DNA of 8,799 nucleotides from JBHHZM01 sp046758065. GTDB lineage: Bacteria > Pseudomonadota > Alphaproteobacteria > JAAXGF01. Location: contig JBHHZM010000127.1 in NCBI GenBank assembly GCA_046758065.1, forward strand, positions 1-8,799, read 5' to 3'. Position numbers and translations under genes: made by a program. The notes beneath the pieces were generated by a model, which made no database searches, was not told where the DNA came from, and worked only from the letters and a program-made list of their open reading frames with translations. Positions 5,584 through 8,799 of the stretch are shown in pieces; positions within the stretch are counted from its first letter, which is position 1; each line of letters begins with the position of its first letter.

Positions 5584-8247
5584 ATGCAGAAAAACATTTA
5601 TCGATTCATACTTAAGTTTAGTTTGCGGCAACAATTTATGGTGTTGCTCATAACCGTATGTTCTTTGCCATTCTATTATATGTCTCTGGACATTCCCAAG
5701 AAAATTGTGAACGGCACTCTCAACCCAGCGTCCGAAGAATTTCTCAAGCCGCTGGAGATCTTCGGTGTCGAGATTATCCAGCTCGACCAGCTTCCGTTGC
5801 TGTTCACGTTGTGCGGGCTGTTCCTCGCGCTCGTCTTCATAAACGGCGGTTTCAAGTACGTCATCAACGTCTACAAGGGCCTGCTGGGCGAGCGCATGCT
5901 GCGCCGACTGCGCTACCAGCTTTACAGTTACCTGCTGCGCTTTCCGCTGCCGCATTTCCGCAAGGTCTCGTCGGGAGAGCTGATCCCGATGATCACCGCC
6001 GAGGTCGAGCCGCTGGGGGGCTTCATCGGCGACGCCTTTGCGCTGCCGTTGTATCAGGGCGGTCTTCTGCTCACGGCGCTGGCCTTCATCTTCGCCCAGG
6101 ACTGGGTGATGGGGCTCGCGGCGGTCTCGCTGTATCCGTTGCAGGGCTACATCATTCCCCGGCTCCAGCGACGGGTGAACCTGCTCGGCAAGGCGCGGGT
6201 CAAGGAGGTTCGCAAGCTTTCCGAGCGCATCGGCGAAACCGTCGCGGGCGCCCAGGAGATTCACGCCAACGACACCTCGAGCTACGAGCTCGCCGGTTTT
6301 GCCCACCGCCTCGGACGCATCTTCGATATCCGCTACCAGATCTACCGCAAGAAGTTCTTCGTCAAGTTTCTCAACAACTTCATGAACCAGCTCACGCCGT
6401 TCTTCTTCTACTCGATCGGCGGGTATCTGGTCATCGCGGGCGATCTTTCGCTCGGCGCGCTGGTCGCCGTGCTCGCCGCCTACAAGGACCTCGGCCCGCC
6501 CTGGCGAGAGCTCCTGAACTACTACCAGATGAAGGAGGATTCCCGGATCAAGTACGAGCAGGTGGTGTCGCAGTTCGAGCCCGCCGGCATGAAGGACGCC
6601 GCGCTGCTCGAGGCCGACGCCGAGGACGCCGGACCGCTCACCGGCGAACTCGTGGTGAGCAATCTCAGCCTGAGCGACGACGACGTGCGCCTCGTCGACG
6701 GCGTTTCGTTCCGCGTCGAGCTCGGCCAGCGGGTCGCCATCGTCGGCGCCGGCGGCAGCGGAAAGGAGGAACTCGCGCTGCTGCTCGCCCGCCTGATCGA
6801 GCCGACCGGCGGGCGCGTGCTCATCGGCGGCCGGGATCTGCAGAGCCTTCCCGAGGCGGTCACCGGCCGGCGGATCGCGTTCGTCGGCGCCAACCCGCAT
6901 CTCTTGTCGGCGAGCCTCGGCGACAACCTGGCCTACGGTCTCAAGCACCGCCCCGGGACGTCCGGCGAGGGCGACGAAGCGCGCGCCGCGGAACGCCTTC
7001 GCGCGCACGCCGAGGCGGCGATGACGGGCAACTCCGAGCACGATTTCTTCGCCGACTGGGTCGACTACGCCGCCGCGGGCGCCGGCTCGCGCGCCGAACT
7101 CGTTGCCCGGGCGATCCGGGCGCTCGCGGTTGCCGAAATGGTCGAGGACGTCTATCGCTTCGGCCTGCGCGGCACCGCCGATCCGGCGGCGCGGCCCACG
7201 GTGGCCGAGCGCATGCTCGAGGCGCGGGCCGCCCTGCGCACGCGCCTCGCGGGAGGCGACTTCGCCGGGCTGGTCGAACCCTTCGACGAGGCGAAGTACA
7301 ACAACAATGCCTCGCTGGCGGAGAACCTTCTGTTCGGCACCCCCGTGGGCGACGGCTTCGACATGGACCGGCTGGCCGAAAACGAGTACGTGCTCGCGGT
7401 ACTCGAGCGCTGCGGGCTGAGCGACGACCTGCTCGTCACCGGCTATGAGGTGGCGAGCACCATGGTCGAGCTGTTCTCGGATCTTCCGCCCGAGCACGAA
7501 TTCTTCGAACAGTTCAGCTTCATTCGCGCCGAGGACCTGCCCGAGTTTCGCGAGCTGATCGGCCGCGTGCACCGCAGCGAGCTTGCCACCCTCAAGGACG
7601 ACGAGCGCCGCCGGCTCATGTCGCTGCCTTTCAAGCTGACGCCGGCGCGCCACGCTCTCGGGCTGATCGACGAAACCATGCAGGCGCGCCTGCTCGAAGC
7701 CCGCCGCATCTTCCGCGAGGACCTGCCCGAAACACTCAAGCCGGCGGTCGAATTCTTCGACATCGAACGCTATAACACCGCGGCGACGCTGCAGGACAAC
7801 ATCCTGTTCGGCAAGCTGGCCTACGGTCAGGCCCAGGCGGAGACCCGCATCGGTGCCCTGATCTCGGAAGTCATCGACGCGCTCGATTTGCGCGATACCG
7901 TCATCGAGGTCGGCCTCGACTATCAGGTCGGCATCGCCGGCATGCGGCTTTCGGCGGCACAGCGCCAGAAACTCGCGATCGCGCGCAGCGTCCTCAAACG
8001 ACCCGACCTGCTGATCGTTTCGGAGGCGACCTCGGCGCTCGACGGCGCCACCCAAGCGAAGGTCGCCGGGAACATCCTCGACGAGTTTCGCGGTCGCGGT
8101 CTGATCTGGGTGCTGCACCGGCCGAGCCTCGCCAACCGGTTCGACCGCGTGATCGTGATGTCCCACGGCCGCGTCGTCGAGCAGGGCAAGTTCGACGAAC
8201 TCGACCGCGACGACACCCATTTCAAGGAACTCACCGCCGCGGAATAG
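5584..8247 (+). CDS. ABC exporter-like half transporter with expanded, degenerate nucleotide-binding domain
   Basis: An 887-residue fused permease/ATP-binding protein. Residues 1-330 form a type IV (type I exporter) membrane domain: hydrophobic segments near 17-38, 70-95, 150-172, 174-192, 262-286 and 288-300, with the long basic helix between them (ERMLRRLRYQLYSYLLRFPL, 103-122) typical of exporters. From about 355 comes the ATPase domain: Walker A GAGGSGKE (388-395, Lys394), then IAFVGANPHLL, where the Q-loop Gln is Ala436. A roughly 290-residue insertion with internal repeats follows, then signature LSAAQ (789-793), Walker B LLIVSE (809-814, Asp replaced by Ser813, Glu814 kept), D-loop SALD (817-820) and H-loop His845. 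Ordinary half transporters are about 580-620 residues. The domain order and all landmarks are present, so family membership is secure, but hydrolysis may be weak or altered. The ATG at 5584 was chosen because the recognisable family-like N-terminus begins there; GTG 5557 is an alternative. The first 40 codons are AT-rich with rare codons. Substrate is unknown. Confidence 0.93.
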   Translation: MQKNIYRFILKFSLRQQFMVLLITVCSLPFYYMSLDIPKKIVNGTLNPASEEFLKPLEIFGVEIIQLDQLPLLFTLCGLFLALVFINGGFKYVINVYKGLLGERMLRRLRYQLYSYLLRFPLPHFRKVSSGELIPMITAEVEPLGGFIGDAFALPLYQGGLLLTALAFIFAQDWVMGLAAVSLYPLQGYIIPRLQRRVNLLGKARVKEVRKLSERIGETVAGAQEIHANDTSSYELAGFAHRLGRIFDIRYQIYRKKFFVKFLNNFMNQLTPFFFYSIGGYLVIAGDLSLGALVAVLAAYKDLGPPWRELLNYYQMKEDSRIKYEQVVSQFEPAGMKDAALLEADAEDAGPLTGELVVSNLSLSDDDVRLVDGVSFRVELGQRVAIVGAGGSGKEELALLLARLIEPTGGRVLIGGRDLQSLPEAVTGRRIAFVGANPHLLSASLGDNLAYGLKHRPGTSGEGDEARAAERLRAHAEAAMTGNSEHDFFADWVDYAAAGAGSRAELVARAIRALAVAEMVEDVYRFGLRGTADPAARPTVAERMLEARAALRTRLAGGDFAGLVEPFDEAKYNNNASLAENLLFGTPVGDGFDMDRLAENEYVLAVLERCGLSDDLLVTGYEVASTMVELFSDLPPEHEFFEQFSFIRAEDLPEFRELIGRVHRSELATLKDDERRRLMSLPFKLTPARHALGLIDETMQARLLEARRIFREDLPETLKPAVEFFDIERYNTAATLQDNILFGKLAYGQAQAETRIGALISEVIDALDLRDTVIEVGLDYQVGIAGMRLSAAQRQKLAIARSVLKRPDLLIVSEATSALDGATQAKVAGNILDEFRGRGLIWVLHRPSLANRFDRVIVMSHGRVVEQGKFDELDRDDTHFKELTAAE
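7036..7338 (+). repeat. Protein-level internal repeat, unit 1 (ABC residues 485-585)
   Basis: It begins EHDFF (485-489), contains RMLEAR (543-548), then EPFDEAKYNNNASLAENLLFG (565-585 in outline). The end of the unit resembles the ABC segment just after the Q-loop (A-S/T-L-x-D/E-N-L/I-x-F/Y-G), of which residues 443-452 are the original copy. The similarity is seen in protein, not as DNA identity, so the duplication is old. Confidence 0.65.
7492..7812 (+). repeat. Protein-level internal repeat, unit 2 (ABC residues 637-743)
   Basis: It begins EHEFF (637-641), contains RLLEAR (702-707), and ends with residues 723-743, of which 11 of 21 match unit 1 (565-585), including E, F, D, YN, A, L, N and LFG. 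It runs directly into the helical segment and the signature LSAAQ, so this copy occupies the canonical position. Confidence 0.65.
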
Positions 8248-8274
8248 ATCGCAGGCGCGCTCGGAGGAACGACC

Positions 8275-8733
8275 ATGAGCCTGAACGAAGACGTCGAACG
8301 GCTACGCAAGGTTCCGCTGTTCGCCAAGATCGATCCGAGCAAGCTCAAGCTGCTCGCCTTTACCAGCCAGCGACTGACGTTCAATCCCGGGGAAAACCTG
8401 TTTCGCCAGGGCGACGTCGGCGATTCGGCCTATATCATCATCGAAGGCGATGCCGACGTGGTGGTCGACACGCCGGGCGGACCGATGACCGTGGCGTCGG
8501 TGAGCGAAAACGACTTCGTCGGCGAAATCGCCATCCTCTGCGACGTGCCGCGCACCGCGACGGTCACGGCGCGCAGCAGGCTCACCACGATGCGCATCGC
8601 CAAGGACCTGTTCTTCCAGCTGGTCTGCCAGTTTCCCGAAATTTCGATCGAGATCATGCGCGAACTCGCGCGCCGGCTCGATCACACCACGCGCCAGCTC
8701 CAGGAGGCGGTGAGCAAGCTCGACGAGAGCTGA
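8275..8733 (+). CDS. Stand-alone cyclic-nucleotide-binding (Crp-type) domain protein
   Basis: A 152-residue protein that is a single cyclic-nucleotide-binding domain with no output domain. The sequence runs VPLFAKIDPSKLKLLAF (N-terminal helices), NPGENLFRQGDVGDSAYIIIEGDADV (first beta-roll strands, about 38-63), then the phosphate-binding cassette FVGEIAILCDVPRTATVTA (about 82-100). That cassette keeps Gly-Glu and the Arg of PRTATV, which contact the cyclic phosphate and ribose in CRP/PKA. A C-terminal helix ending LDHTTRQLQEAVSKLDES could be a short coiled coil. There is no helix-turn-helix after it, so it is not a Crp/Fnr transcription factor. An excellent Shine-Dalgarno, GGAGGAA (8263-8269), precedes the ATG, and the gene starts 27 bp after the ABC stop, so the two are probably cotranscribed. 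It likely senses cAMP or cGMP, or is a ligand-free docking domain acting on the ABC partner (inference). Confidence 0.9.
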   Translation: MSLNEDVERLRKVPLFAKIDPSKLKLLAFTSQRLTFNPGENLFRQGDVGDSAYIIIEGDADVVVDTPGGPMTVASVSENDFVGEIAILCDVPRTATVTARSRLTTMRIAKDLFFQLVCQFPEISIEIMRELARRLDHTTRQLQEAVSKLDES

Positions 8734-8749
8734 GGCGCCGATCGCCGGG

Positions 8750-8766
8750 GTTTCCAAATCGGAAAC
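8750..8766. repeat. Inverted repeat downstream of the cNMP-binding gene
   Basis: GTTTCC and GGAAAC flank a 5-base loop, 17 bp after the stop codon. There is no T-run after it, and the stem is short and half A/T, so it is a poor intrinsic terminator. It may be an operator for a gene beyond the window, or chance. Confidence 0.3.
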
Positions 8767-8799
8767 TAGAGCGAGATGTGATGAGATAGAACCATTCTG

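Noticed and set aside
5512..8220. A 902-codon open frame antisense to the ABC transporter
   Set aside because: High GC bias removes stops from the antisense frame. The translation has no recognisable motif, while the sense strand carries ABC membrane-domain and ATPase motifs throughout.
8275..8733. Calling this a Crp/Fnr-family transcription regulator
   Set aside because: The protein stops after the C-helix and has no helix-turn-helix domain.

Overview
The window is GC-rich bacterial DNA (roughly two-thirds G+C by eye) with tightly packed genes and GTG or ATG starts. The composition and gene content fit a proteobacterium, most likely an alphaproteobacterium. That placement is an inference from style, because no rRNA or other marker gene is present. 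I see no tRNA, CRISPR array, IS element, phage gene or plasmid gene.

Layout: two divergent transcription units leave a 427-bp gap (5157-5583). The leftward unit (5156 down to the window edge at 1) has five genes packed as one operon: a MurG-like/COG4671-type glycosyltransferase, a GT4 glycosyltransferase with a PRLSETF motif, a second GT4 glycosyltransferase, a histidine-phosphatase-family enzyme, and a second COG4671-type glycosyltransferase cut off by the window edge. Spacings are 10 bp, 12 bp, a 4-bp ATGA overlap and a 4-bp GTGA overlap. Four glycosyltransferases plus a phosphatase suggest assembly of a glycan or glycolipid, probably an envelope product; the actual product cannot be read from the sequence.

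The rightward unit (5584-8733) has two genes: an unusually long (887-residue) ABC exporter-like half transporter and, 27 bp downstream behind a strong Shine-Dalgarno, a stand-alone 152-residue cyclic-nucleotide-binding-domain protein. It may export or regulate something tied to the leftward glycan operon, but only the divergent arrangement supports that.

The most interesting object is the ABC protein. Its nucleotide-binding domain is about 530 residues instead of about 240. The stretch between Walker A and the signature motif is expanded by tandem copies of a module that ends in a copy of the region following the Q-loop. The canonical ATPase residues are altered in a patterned way: Walker A Ser/Thr is Glu, Walker B Asp is Ser, the Q-loop Gln is absent from all three copies, and the signature is LSAAQ. 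The Walker A Lys, catalytic Glu, D-loop and H-loop His remain. Together with the adjacent cNMP-binding protein, this is the best candidate here for an undescribed system.
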